From positions 124,001 through 188,000 of the forward strand of contig NZ_JABBGA010000004.1 of the NCBI RefSeq assembly GCF_012927165.1: 64,000 bases of DNA, written 5' to 3'. Below the pieces are notes generated by a model. It saw nothing but the letters and a program-made list of their open reading frames with translations, made no database searches and was not told the origin of the DNA. The stretch is from Zoogloea dura. Its GTDB lineage: Bacteria > Pseudomonadota > Gammaproteobacteria > Burkholderiales > Rhodocyclaceae. Positions within the stretch are counted from its first letter, which is position 1; the number at the start of each line of letters is the position of its first letter. Position numbers and translations under genes: made by a program. Below are positions 1-13,106 of the stretch, piece by piece.

Positions 1-992
1 GCCTGGGACACGGAGGCCAGCGGATTGCGGATCTCGTGAGCGATGCTGGCGGTCAGGCGCCCCAGGGCAGCCAGCTTGACCTGCTGGATCTGGCGGTGGA
101 TGCGGTCAAAATCCTCGAGGTAGATCAGGGTGTCATCGGCCTCGCCAGCGGGCAGGAAACGGACCAGCAGCATCTTGCCGCTGCCTTCCGCACGCATGCT
201 GTGGGCCGACACACCCAGCGCATCCTTGCGGGCCAGCTCGCGGGCCAGAGCCGGCGCGCAGTCGTGCAGCCGCTCGCCCTCCCGCAGGGGCGTGCCGAGC
301 AGCGCGATGGCCTGCGGATTGAACTGATGCACCTCGGCGCCCTCGCCCACCACCAGCACACCGTCCTGCATGTCCTGGATGATCTGCCGGTTGAGCCGCA
401 GCTGGTTGGCCAGGTCGGCACCCCGCCTGCGCGCCAGGTCTTCATTGGCGAGCGCCCGCTGGGCCAGCAGGCGGGCCACCTGGGCGATCGCAAAAAAGCC
501 GATGCAGGTGATCCCGACGGTGACGAAGTCGGCCGCATCCCGCCCGGCCAGCCAGCGATAGGCGTTCTCCAGCAGCACCGCGACGGTGGCATAGGCCGCA
601 TAGAAGAGCACCATGCGCCCTTGTCCCACCAGCCCGGCGCCGGCCAGCGCCACCAGCAGCAGGATGGGGATTCCGCTGCGATAGCCGCCGCTGGCCCACA
701 TGATGATCGTCAGCAGGGTGATGTCCACCACCACCTGCAGGCTGACCAGGCGATCCAGGCCGAGCAGGCGCTCGGCATCGCGGAAACCGAGGATCAGGAT
801 GGCCGCCATGTAGGCGAAGGAGGCGGCGACGAAGACCACCGGGGAATCCGCCCCCAGCTGCAGCAGGCGGCCGGCCACCAGGAACACGCCGGCCAGGATC
901 AGCCGGAACAGGTTGAGGTAGCGCAGGGGTTCCGCACGTTGCTCACCGCCGGACAACTGCATGTCCAGGGCGGCGGCGAGCTCGGATCTCAT
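1..992 (-). CDS. pilS: PilS-type two-component sensor histidine kinase (partial, C-terminus outside window)
   Basis: Only the first 330 codons are present; the gene runs off the left edge. The N-terminus (about residues 25-190) is a set of hydrophobic helices fitting the multi-spanning membrane sensor of PilS. A PAS-like segment follows, and then the dimerisation/phosphoacceptor motif GRLTASIAHEIRNPLASVSQ, with its His close to the truncated end. PilS phosphorylates PilR to control type IV pilin transcription; pilR would be expected just beyond the edge. The ATG lies in an ATGA overlap with the upstream small gene, so the two are probably co-transcribed. The assignment as PilS rather than another NtrB-like kinase rests on the membrane topology plus this motif. 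Confidence 0.85.
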   Translation of the reverse strand, partial: MRSELAAALDMQLSGGEQRAEPLRYLNLFRLILAGVFLVAGRLLQLGADSPVVFVAASFAYMAAILILGFRDAERLLGLDRLVSLQVVVDITLLTIIMWASGGYRSGIPILLLVALAGAGLVGQGRMVLFYAAYATVAVLLENAYRWLAGRDAADFVTVGITCIGFFAIAQVARLLAQRALANEDLARRRGADLANQLRLNRQIIQDMQDGVLVVGEGAEVHQFNPQAIALLGTPLREGERLHDCAPALARELARKDALGVSAHSMRAEGSGKMLLVRFLPAGEADDTLIYLEDFDRIHRQIQQVKLAALGRLTASIAHEIRNPLASVSQ

Positions 993-1258
993 GTCCGGGG
1001 CCCCAACCGGCGGTGTTCGTCGGAACAGTAAAACTGGCCCCCGCTCTTCAAGCCCTCGCTCTCGGGCACATGCAGGCCACAGTGGGCACAGGCCACCATC
1101 TGTTCGATGGCAGGCCCGGCGCGCTCCGGCGTGTCGGCCGGGGCTCCGCCCGAGGCGGGGCGGCCGCCCTGCCCCTCTCCTCCAGCCCCTCGCTGCAGCG
1201 CACGCCGCACGTAGAAGACACCGATCAGGAAAAGGACGAAGAGGAGAAGATTGCGCAC
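989..1258 (-). CDS. small membrane-anchored zinc-ribbon protein (PP0621 family)
   Basis: An 89-residue protein starting at GTG. It opens with one hydrophobic helix (MRNLLLFVLFLIGVFYVRRA), followed by a Gly/Ala/Pro-rich linker and a C-terminal metal-binding module with CAHCGLHVPESEG and YCSDEHRR. The four Cys/His positions look like a TRASH/zinc-ribbon fold. This arrangement matches the PP0621 family, often found next to pilS; no biochemical function is established. Its TGA overlaps the pilS ATG (ATGA), which argues for translational coupling. Longer in-frame starts exist upstream but would run into the aminotransferase gene and lack the conserved start context. Confidence 0.75.
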   Translation of the reverse strand: MRNLLLFVLFLIGVFYVRRALQRGAGGEGQGGRPASGGAPADTPERAGPAIEQMVACAHCGLHVPESEGLKSGGQFYCSDEHRRLGPRT

Positions 1259-1287
1259 GGGAAAGGGCTCCGGAGGGACGGCCGAGT

Positions 1288-2448
1288 TTAGCAGAAGCGG
1301 TGGAGACGCTCGAAGGCCGCCTCCAGGGTCTCTTCCCGCTTGGCGAAGCAGAAGCGGATCACCCGCTCGTCCCGCCCCTCGCCAAAGAAGGCCGACAGGG
1401 GGATGGCCGCCACCCCGACCTCGCGGGTCAGCCAATCCACAAAGGCCGTGTCGGCCAGGTCGGCGATGGCCCCATAGCGGGCGGTCTGGAAGTAGGTGCC
1501 GGCGCAGGGCAGCAGTTCAAAGCGGGTCCCCGCCAGCCCGGCCCGGAAAAAGTCGCGCTTGGCCTGGTAGAAGGCGGCCAGCCCGAGATGACGGGAGGCA
1601 TCCTGCATGTAGTCGGCCAGGGCCAGCTGCACCGGGGTGTTCACGGTGAACACATTGAACTGGTGCACCTTGCGGAACTCGGCCATCAGCTCGCCTGGCG
1701 CCAGCACGTAGCCCACCTTCCAGCCCGTCACGTGGTAGGTCTTGCCGAAGCTGGAGACGATCACGCTGCGTGCCGCCAGCTCGGGGTGCAGGGCCACGCT
1801 CTCGTGGCGCACCCCGTCGAAGGCAATGTGTTCATACACCTCGTCCGACACCACGACGATGCCCGTGCCGCGGGTCAGCGCCGCCAGCTCGGCCATGTCG
1901 GCCGGCCCCCATACCGTGCCGGTGGGGTTGTGGGGCGTGTTGATCATGATCATGCGCGTGCGGGGGCTCACCAGGGCCCGCACCGCCGCCCAGTCGGGGC
2001 GATAGTCGGGCGCCCGCAGGGCCACCCGGCGCACCACGCCGCCCTGCAGCTGGATGGCCGGCACGTAGGAGTCATACACCGGCTCGAAGACGATCACCTC
2101 GTCACCCGCATGCACCAGCGCAGCGATCGCCGTGAACAAGGCCTGGGTGGCCCCCGCGGTCACGGTGATCTCCTGTTCGGGGTCGTAGGCGGCGCCGTAC
2201 AGTGCAGCCACCTTGGCCGCAATCGCTTCGCGCAGCGGCATCACCCCGGCCATCGGTGCATATTGGTTGAGGCCCGCCCGCATCCAGTGGGCTACCCGTT
2301 CAAACAGCGCATCCTCCGCGGTGAAATCCGGAAAGCCCTGGGACAGGTTGATGGCGCCACACTCCTGGGCCAGCCGTGACATGGTGGTGAAGATGGTGGT
2401 GCCGACATCGGGCAGGCGCGACACCAGGGGTGCGGGAAAACGGGGCAT
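1288..2448 (-). CDS. PLP-dependent aminotransferase, methionine aminotransferase (YbdL/KAT) type
   Basis: A 386-residue fold-type I aminotransferase, the same length as E. coli YbdL. Visible landmarks are an N-terminal INLSQGFPDF, the PLP-phosphate region TAGATQALF, NTPHNPTGTVW, SDEVYEH with the cofactor-contacting Asp/Tyr, the Schiff-base Lys in SSFGKTYHVTGWKVGY, and the substrate-binding Arg near VIRFCFAK. Family members transaminate methionine, kynurenine or glutamine with keto acids such as the methionine-salvage product KMTB. It is divergent from mtnA across about 125 bp, which fits a sulfur-salvage role. Two ATGs are possible; the second (2448) is preferred because AGGAG is 9 nt away, while the first (2454) has only 3 nt. 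The long upstream in-frame extension is antisense to mtnA and is rejected. Confidence 0.88.
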   Translation of the reverse strand: MPRFPAPLVSRLPDVGTTIFTTMSRLAQECGAINLSQGFPDFTAEDALFERVAHWMRAGLNQYAPMAGVMPLREAIAAKVAALYGAAYDPEQEITVTAGATQALFTAIAALVHAGDEVIVFEPVYDSYVPAIQLQGGVVRRVALRAPDYRPDWAAVRALVSPRTRMIMINTPHNPTGTVWGPADMAELAALTRGTGIVVVSDEVYEHIAFDGVRHESVALHPELAARSVIVSSFGKTYHVTGWKVGYVLAPGELMAEFRKVHQFNVFTVNTPVQLALADYMQDASRHLGLAAFYQAKRDFFRAGLAGTRFELLPCAGTYFQTARYGAIADLADTAFVDWLTREVGVAAIPLSAFFGEGRDERVIRFCFAKREETLEAAFERLHRFC

Positions 2449-2574
2449 GGGCATACTCTCCTGAACAGGCGCGGAATTCTGGCAGAACCATGAGGCCCGG
2501 GCCAGCCGGGCAATTACCTGCACCGGGCGAAGGCGGCCCGATACAATCGGCGCGAAATCCACCGAGGAAAACCC

Positions 2575-3630
2575 GTGTCCGAACCCTGTCCGACCTTGCG
2601 CCGGGATGGCGATGAAGTCGTCATTCTCGACCAGACCCGCCTCCCCCACGAAGAAAGCTACGTCCGCCTCCACGATCTGGCCAGCGCCGCCGCCGCCATC
2701 CGCGACATGCAGGTGCGCGGCGCGCCCCTGATCGGCGCCACCGCAGCCTATGGCGTGGCCCTCGCCCTGCGCCACACAGCGACCGACGAAGCGCTGCAGC
2801 AGGCCCTCGATGTGCTGCGCGCCACCCGCCCCACCGCCGTCAACCTGCACTGGGCCCTCGACCGCATGCGGGCGGCCCTCCAGCCCCTGCCCCCCTCGTC
2901 GCGCGGTGCCGCGGCGTGGGCCGAGGCCGAGGCCATCCGGCGTGACGATGCGGCAACCAATGCACGCATCGGCAGCCACGGCCTGGCCGCCTTCCGGACC
3001 CTGGCCACACCCAACGGGCGTCCGCTCCAATTCATGACCCACTGCAACGCCGGCTGGCTGGCCACCTGCGGGCATGGCACCGCCCTCGCCCCCATCTACG
3101 CCGCCCACGCCGCCGGCCTGAAGGTTCACGTCTGGGTCAGCGAGACCCGCCCGCGCAACCAGGGCCTGCTCACCGCCTGGGAACTGACCCGCGCCGGCGT
3201 CCCCCATACCCTCATCGCCGACAACGCCGCCGGCTGGCTGATGGCAGCGGGCCGGGTGGATGCGGTCATCGTCGGGGCCGACCGCATCGCCGCCAATGGC
3301 GACACCGCGAACAAGGTGGGCACCTACCTCAAGGCCCTCGCCGCGCGTGCCCACGGGCTGCCCTTCTACGTGGCCGCACCACGCTCCACCATCGACTTCG
3401 CCTGCCCCGACGGCGCCGGCATCCCCATCGAAGAACGCTCCGGCGACGAGTTCCGCCTCATCCACGGGGTCGGCGAAGACGGCCGCGCGCAGCGTACCCG
3501 CATCGCCGGCGAAGGTGCCGCAATATGCAATCCGGCCTTCGACGTCACGCCGGCGGAACTGGTCACTGGCATAATCTGTGAATTCGGCATCCTGCCCCCC
3601 GACGCCCTGGCGTCCCTCCAGAATCACTGA
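2575..3630 (+). CDS. mtnA: S-methyl-5-thioribose-1-phosphate isomerase
   Basis: A 351-residue member of the MtnA/eIF2B-like family. It converts 5-methylthioribose-1-phosphate to 5-methylthioribulose-1-phosphate in the cytosol. Family hallmarks are RGAPLIGATAAYG in the N-terminal part, the catalytic Cys in FMTHCNAGWLAT, and the catalytic Asp in VGADRIAANGDTANKVGTY. The start is GTG with GAGGAAAA just upstream. A TACAAT hexamer at 2542-2547 is a plausible -10, but no good -35 is evident. The next gene, 21 bp downstream, is a class II aldolase, which suggests the isomerised product is cleaved rather than dehydrated by MtnB. Confidence 0.95.
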   Translation: MSEPCPTLRRDGDEVVILDQTRLPHEESYVRLHDLASAAAAIRDMQVRGAPLIGATAAYGVALALRHTATDEALQQALDVLRATRPTAVNLHWALDRMRAALQPLPPSSRGAAAWAEAEAIRRDDAATNARIGSHGLAAFRTLATPNGRPLQFMTHCNAGWLATCGHGTALAPIYAAHAAGLKVHVWVSETRPRNQGLLTAWELTRAGVPHTLIADNAAGWLMAAGRVDAVIVGADRIAANGDTANKVGTYLKALAARAHGLPFYVAAPRSTIDFACPDGAGIPIEERSGDEFRLIHGVGEDGRAQRTRIAGEGAAICNPAFDVTPAELVTGIICEFGILPPDALASLQNH

Positions 3631-3651
3631 AATCCCGAACGGAGGCCTCCG

Positions 3652-4341
3652 ATGAACGAGAACGTGCTTCGTGCCGGCTTGCTGGCCACGGCTCAGGCCA
3701 TGGCCAGCAACGGTCTCAATGCCGGAACGGCCGGCAATGCCAGCGTCCGCAGCAACTCGGGCTTCCTGATCACACCGAGCGGCCGCAGCTACGAAGACTG
3801 TGGCCCCGAGGACATGAGCCTGATGGCCATGGACGGCAGCTGGCAGGGGCCCTTCGCCCCGTCCAGCGAATGGCGGATCCACCGGGACATCCTGGCCGCC
3901 CGCCCCGAAGCCGGCGCCGTGCTGCATGCCCACTCGCCCTTCGCCACGGCCCTGGCCTGCCTGCGCCGCAACATCCCGGCCTTCCATTACATGATCGCCC
4001 GCTTCGGCGGCAGGGACATCCGCTGTGCGCCGTATGCCACCTTCGGCACCCAGGCCCTGTCGGACGGCGCACTGGAAGCCCTCGAGGGGCGCAGTGCCTG
4101 CCTGCTGGCCAACCACGGCATGCTGGTGTTCGGCACCGATCTGCGCCGTACCCTGGCCCTCGCCATCGAGTTCGAGACCCTCTGCGAACAATACTGGCGT
4201 GCCTGCCAACTCGGCACGCCGACCATCCTGTCCACCTCCGAGATGGACGAGGTCATCGAGCGCTTCAAATCCTACGGACGCCCGCAGCCAGCGGCTGCCC
4301 CCGGGGCCTCCGACACCGCAGCACCGACCGGCCAGGACTGA
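3652..4341 (+). CDS. class II (fuculose-1-phosphate-type) aldolase, probable 5-methylthioribulose-1-phosphate aldolase
   Basis: A 229-residue zinc-dependent class II aldolase. It keeps the catalytic and zinc residues at the same numbers as E. coli FucA: Glu73 in SSEWRIH, His92 and His94 in VLHAHS, and His155 in LLANHGMLVFG. The N-terminal phosphate-binding element GLNAGTAGNASVR and LITPSG are also present. FucA, RhaD, AraD and MtnB share this fold, so sequence alone does not give the substrate. The AGTAGN.S...LITP.G pattern is FucA-like rather than typical MtnB. Lying directly behind mtnA, it is a good candidate for the Ald2 enzyme of the DHAP shunt, splitting methylthioribulose-1-phosphate into DHAP and 2-methylthioacetaldehyde. 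An AGGCCTCC-containing leader precedes ATG. Confidence 0.85.
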   Translation: MNENVLRAGLLATAQAMASNGLNAGTAGNASVRSNSGFLITPSGRSYEDCGPEDMSLMAMDGSWQGPFAPSSEWRIHRDILAARPEAGAVLHAHSPFATALACLRRNIPAFHYMIARFGGRDIRCAPYATFGTQALSDGALEALEGRSACLLANHGMLVFGTDLRRTLALAIEFETLCEQYWRACQLGTPTILSTSEMDEVIERFKSYGRPQPAAAPGASDTAAPTGQD

Positions 4342-4350
4342 CCCCGCCCC

Positions 4351-8991
<4,641 letters not shown>

Positions 8992-9045
8992 ACCCTCCCG
9001 GGCTGCGTACCGGGCCGGGCTCCCACGCCGTCCAGGAGATCCCGC

Positions 9046-10176
9046 ATGAACCTGCCGGGCACCCCGCAGCCTCCCCTGATCCTGGTCGTTGACGATGCCC
9101 CGGATTCCATCGAGCCGATCGTGCAGTGCCTGCAGCGCGCCGGCTTCCGAACCCGCATCGCCACCAACGGGGAGCGTGCCCTGGCCCTCGCCGCCAGCCC
9201 GCCCCTGCCCGACCTGATCCTGCTCGACATCACCATGCCGGACCGCAACGGTTATGAAGTGTGCCGGGAGCTGATGAACGACCCGCTCACCGCCAGCATC
9301 CCGGTGATCTTCCTGACCATCCGCAACGAGGAGGTCGACGAGCAGCTGGGCTTCGACGCCGGTGCGGTGGATTACATCACCAAGCCGATCAGCCCGCCCC
9401 TCGTGCTGACCCGCATCCGCAATCACCTGACCCTGAAAGCTGCCAGCGATTTCCTGCGCGACCGCAACGCCTACCTGGAGCAGGAGGTGCTTCGCCGCGT
9501 GCGCGAACTGGCCCTGATCCAGGACGCCACCATCGTGGCCATGGCCTCGCTGGCCGAGACCCGCGACAACGAAACCGGCAACCACATCCGGCGGACCCAG
9601 ATGTACGTCCGCAGCCTGGCCCGCCACCTGCAGTCGCATCCGCGCTTCGCGGGCCAGCTGAGCGACGCCGACATCGAGCTGATCTACAAGTCGGCCCCCC
9701 TCCACGACATCGGCAAGGTCGGCATTCCCGACCGTATCCTGCTCAAGCCCGGGCGCCTCACCCCCGAGGAGTTCGAGATCATGAAGACGCACACCACCCT
9801 CGGCCGGGACGCCATCAGCAAGGCCGAATCCCTGTTCGGCATGGGTGGCAGCTTCCTGCGCTTTGCCAAGGAAATCGCCTACTCCCACCAGGAAAAATGG
9901 AACGGCTCAGGCTACCCCCTGGGCCTGTCCGGTGACCGCATCCCCCTGTCGGCGCGCCTGATGGCGGTGGCGGATGTGTACGACGCCCTGATCAGCCCGC
10001 GGGTCTACAAGCCGGCTTTCTCCCACGAGCAGGCGGTCGACGAACTGCGGGCCGGGCGTGGCAGCCATTTCGATCCCGACATCCTCGATGCCTTCCTGGC
10101 CCTGCAGGACGAGTTCCGCAGCATCGCCCAGCGTTTCGCCGACAGCCCCGACGGGCTTGCCCCCTCCGCAGCCTGA
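9046..10176 (+). CDS. REC-HD-GYP response regulator (RpfG-like c-di-GMP phosphodiesterase)
   Basis: A 376-residue protein. The N-terminal receiver has VVDDAPD and the phosphoacceptor Asp61 in LILLDITMPDRNGYE, with Lys in YITKP. A helical linker leads to an HD-GYP domain: HDIGKVGIPDRIL (HD at 220-221) and HQEKWNGSGYP (GYP at 289-291), followed by DVYDAL. HD-GYP enzymes hydrolyse c-di-GMP to pGpG/GMP. In the second motif Asn replaces the more usual Asp (WNG instead of WDG). The 54-bp gap behind the hybrid kinase carries GGAGATCCC before ATG. It is probably the cognate regulator of that kinase, with the GGDEF-EAL gene following. Confidence 0.92.
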   Translation: MNLPGTPQPPLILVVDDAPDSIEPIVQCLQRAGFRTRIATNGERALALAASPPLPDLILLDITMPDRNGYEVCRELMNDPLTASIPVIFLTIRNEEVDEQLGFDAGAVDYITKPISPPLVLTRIRNHLTLKAASDFLRDRNAYLEQEVLRRVRELALIQDATIVAMASLAETRDNETGNHIRRTQMYVRSLARHLQSHPRFAGQLSDADIELIYKSAPLHDIGKVGIPDRILLKPGRLTPEEFEIMKTHTTLGRDAISKAESLFGMGGSFLRFAKEIAYSHQEKWNGSGYPLGLSGDRIPLSARLMAVADVYDALISPRVYKPAFSHEQAVDELRAGRGSHFDPDILDAFLALQDEFRSIAQRFADSPDGLAPSAA

Positions 10177-10294
10177 GGCTGCTGCAGTTCAATGTCCTGG
10201 GCCCGCCCCGGCCGCTCAAGAATCCTGCCTCCCGACCGTTAAAAGTCGGCCGAACGAGGTCCGCCACGGCGAACCTCTCCCAGCAGGAGACACG

Positions 10295-13105
10295 ATGCCC
10301 CACAGCCCGTCACCATCCCGGGTGATCGATTTATTCCGCCGCTTCGGGCTGGCGGCGCTGGTGTTCGTGCTCGCCAGCTTTCTCACGCTGGACAACTACC
10401 GCTCCTCGGTCGAAGAAGAGCGGGAGCTCACCCATAGCCGCTTCCAGTCTGCGGCCCGCCTGCATGTGGCACAGGTGCGCGAGCAGGTGCGCAATCTGCT
10501 GAGCCACGCCGAGACCGTGCAGCGCCATGTCTCCTCGTCGCCGTCCAGCACGGACAGCAGCTTCCCCCACGTGACCGCCCCCTTTCTCGCCCGTCACCCG
10601 GAGATCCTGCAGGCGGGGGTGGTCCGCCTGGAGAGCGGCGGCAGTGGCAGCGCGCCGGTGGTACTGGCCCGCAGCCGCCCCGCCGCGATCCCGTCCGGGC
10701 AGCCGGCGCAGGCCGGCGAGCCCTCCGACAGCGCCTGGCTGGGCCGCCTGCAGGCTCACGCCACACAGGCAGGGCCGGACCGCCTGCTGGCCACCCCGCC
10801 CTACGCCCTCGACGCCCCAGCCGGCAGCAAGCGCAACGCCGTGCTGCTGATCGGCGAAGTCGGACGGCAGGACAGGCACGGAGAGGCCCGGCGCGAGTTC
10901 ATCTTCCTGGAGATTTCGATCGATCGCATGCTGCGGGAAGCCCTGCAGCCGGTAGAGGAAGGCGACGCCGCCGGGCAGCGCCTTGAGCTCGAACTCCTGG
11001 ATGCCACCGATGAGCCCCAGATCCTGTACTTGGGAGCCGACTTCCGCCTCGGCGAGGTGTCCTACGCCGACTCGCTCGATGTGGCCAACCGGCGCTGGCT
11101 CATCATCGCCACCCCGGAGGCCTTCCGCTTTTCCCTGATGCCCAGCCAGGATGCGGGCGCCCGCCTGTTCTCCGGCCTCTCGATGGGCATCCTGGCGGCC
11201 TTCGTGCTGTATGTCCTGCAGACCCGGGCCGACTCGATCCGCCACCAGGTGAAGGAGAAGACCCTGGCCCTGGCCGACGCTAACGAAGCGCTCGGTCAGT
11301 ACGTCAAGGCCCTCGGCGAAACCAACCGGCTGCTTGAGACGGAGGTCGAGAAGCACGCCCGCGCCGAAGCCCTGCTGAGGGAGACCACCTCCTTGCAGCG
11401 CGCCATCCTCGACTGCGCCGAATACGCCATTGTGTATACCGACGCCGCCGGCATTATCCGGGTCCTCAACCCGGCGGCCGAGAGGCTCTTCGGCCACCGC
11501 GCCGGCGACCTGATCGGGGTCGAGACCCCGCTGGTCTTCCACACCGCCGAGGACATCGCCCGGTGGACCCTGGCCCACAAGTCGAACGGCTTCGCTGCGC
11601 TGGCGGAAGAATCCGCCAGCGGCCACCTCGAGCCCCGCGAGATCACCCTGCGCCGCCAGGATGGCAGCACCTTCCCGGCCAATATCGCGATTTCCGTGGT
11701 ACGCGACGGCCAGCGCCAGATCCGCGGCTACCTGGGCATCATCGCCGACGTGACCCAGCGCCACGCGGCGGAGAGCCAGATCCGCCACCTGGCCCACTAC
11801 GACAACCTCACCTCCCTGCCCAACCGCACCCTGCTCAACAAGCACCTCACCGAGAGCATCGCGGAGGCGCGCAGCCGCCACCGCGGCGTGGCGGTGCTAT
11901 TCACCGACCTCGACCGCTTCAAGTTCGTCAATGACACCCTCGGCCACCAGGCCGGCGACCAGCTGCTGCTGTCGGTCGCCCAGCGCCTGCGCGGCTGTGT
12001 GCGGGATGGCGATATGGTGGCGCGCACCGGCGGCGACGAATTCGTGGTGGTGCTGGGCAGCCTGGAGGAAGGCTATATGCCCGAGGACGTGGCGGAGCGC
12101 ATCCTCGGCAGCCTGGCCCGCCCCTTCGAGCTGTGCAGCCAGCAGATCACCGTCACCCCCAGCATCGGCATCGCCCTCTACCCCACCGACGGCAACGATG
12201 GCGAAGCCCTCATCAAGAATGCCGACGCGGCCATGTACCTGGCCAAGGAGCGCGGGCGCAACAACTTCCAGTTCTTCGACCACGGCCTGTCGGCCCGCTA
12301 CTCGGAACGCCTGGAGCTCGAGAACCGCCTGCGCCACGCCCTCGATGAGAAGCAGCTGGAGCTGTTCTACCAGCCCCAGGTGGACACCCTGTCCGGTGAG
12401 CTGATCGGCATGGAGGCGCTGATCCGCTGGCGCCAGCCGGATGGCAGCATGGTGCCGCCCGACAAGTTCATCCCGATCGCCGAGGAAAGCGGCCTGATCG
12501 TGCCCATCGGCGCGTGGGTCCTGCAGGAAGCCTGCCGGCAGGTCCAGTCCTGGCTGCGCGAGGGGATCTGCCGCGTCCCGGTCGGTGTCAATCTGTCCGC
12601 CCGCCAGTTCGACGACGCCGGCCTGCTGGACACCATCAAGTCGGCCCTCAGCAGCGTCAATCTGCCGCCCGCCTACCTGGACCTGGAGCTCACCGAGAGC
12701 CTGGTGATGCGCAACCCCGAGCACACCCGCAGCATCCTCGCCGAATGCAAGAAGATCGGCCTGCAGCTGTCGGTGGACGATTTCGGCACCGGCTATTCCA
12801 GCCTCGCCAACCTCAAGCGCTTCCCGATCGACCGGCTCAAGATCGACCGTTCCTTCATCAAGGACATCGTCACCGAGGCCGACGATGCGGCCATCGCCCA
12901 GACCATCGTTGCGATGGCCCACACCCTGCGCCTGGAAGTGATCGCCGAAGGGGTGGAGACCGAGGCCCAGCTGGCCCTGCTGCGCCGCTGGCGCTGCGAT
13001 GCCTACCAGGGTTACCTGTGCAGCCGCCCCCTCTGCGCCGCCGACATGACCCAGATGCTGCGCAGCCTGCGCGCCTCGCGCATGGTGTCGCTGGCGCCGA
13101 TCTAG
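10295..13105 (+). CDS. membrane-bound PAS-GGDEF-EAL diguanylate cyclase/phosphodiesterase
   Basis: A 936-residue c-di-GMP enzyme. An N-terminal transmembrane helix (about 9-30) and a second (about 288-310) enclose a periplasmic sensor of about 250 residues. A short coiled segment and a PAS domain (about 360-490) follow. The GGDEF domain has an intact catalytic motif at 579-583 (RTGGDEFVVVLG), and the EAL domain has EALIRW at 707-709 and DDFGTGYSSL, so both activities look possible. The ATG at 10295 is chosen because CAGGAGACACG precedes it and the hydrophobic helix begins there; the frame is open further upstream but overlaps the HD-GYP gene. It completes a signalling block with the kinase and regulator before it. 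Confidence 0.92.
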   Translation: MPHSPSPSRVIDLFRRFGLAALVFVLASFLTLDNYRSSVEEERELTHSRFQSAARLHVAQVREQVRNLLSHAETVQRHVSSSPSSTDSSFPHVTAPFLARHPEILQAGVVRLESGGSGSAPVVLARSRPAAIPSGQPAQAGEPSDSAWLGRLQAHATQAGPDRLLATPPYALDAPAGSKRNAVLLIGEVGRQDRHGEARREFIFLEISIDRMLREALQPVEEGDAAGQRLELELLDATDEPQILYLGADFRLGEVSYADSLDVANRRWLIIATPEAFRFSLMPSQDAGARLFSGLSMGILAAFVLYVLQTRADSIRHQVKEKTLALADANEALGQYVKALGETNRLLETEVEKHARAEALLRETTSLQRAILDCAEYAIVYTDAAGIIRVLNPAAERLFGHRAGDLIGVETPLVFHTAEDIARWTLAHKSNGFAALAEESASGHLEPREITLRRQDGSTFPANIAISVVRDGQRQIRGYLGIIADVTQRHAAESQIRHLAHYDNLTSLPNRTLLNKHLTESIAEARSRHRGVAVLFTDLDRFKFVNDTLGHQAGDQLLLSVAQRLRGCVRDGDMVARTGGDEFVVVLGSLEEGYMPEDVAERILGSLARPFELCSQQITVTPSIGIALYPTDGNDGEALIKNADAAMYLAKERGRNNFQFFDHGLSARYSERLELENRLRHALDEKQLELFYQPQVDTLSGELIGMEALIRWRQPDGSMVPPDKFIPIAEESGLIVPIGAWVLQEACRQVQSWLREGICRVPVGVNLSARQFDDAGLLDTIKSALSSVNLPPAYLDLELTESLVMRNPEHTRSILAECKKIGLQLSVDDFGTGYSSLANLKRFPIDRLKIDRSFIKDIVTEADDAAIAQTIVAMAHTLRLEVIAEGVETEAQLALLRRWRCDAYQGYLCSRPLCAADMTQMLRSLRASRMVSLAPI

Positions 13106-13106
13106 G

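Noticed and set aside
2455-4209. N-terminal extension of the aminotransferase frame to 973 residues
   Set aside because: The extension is antisense to mtnA and the aldolase; the family length of 386 residues and a good ribosome binding site place the start at 2448.
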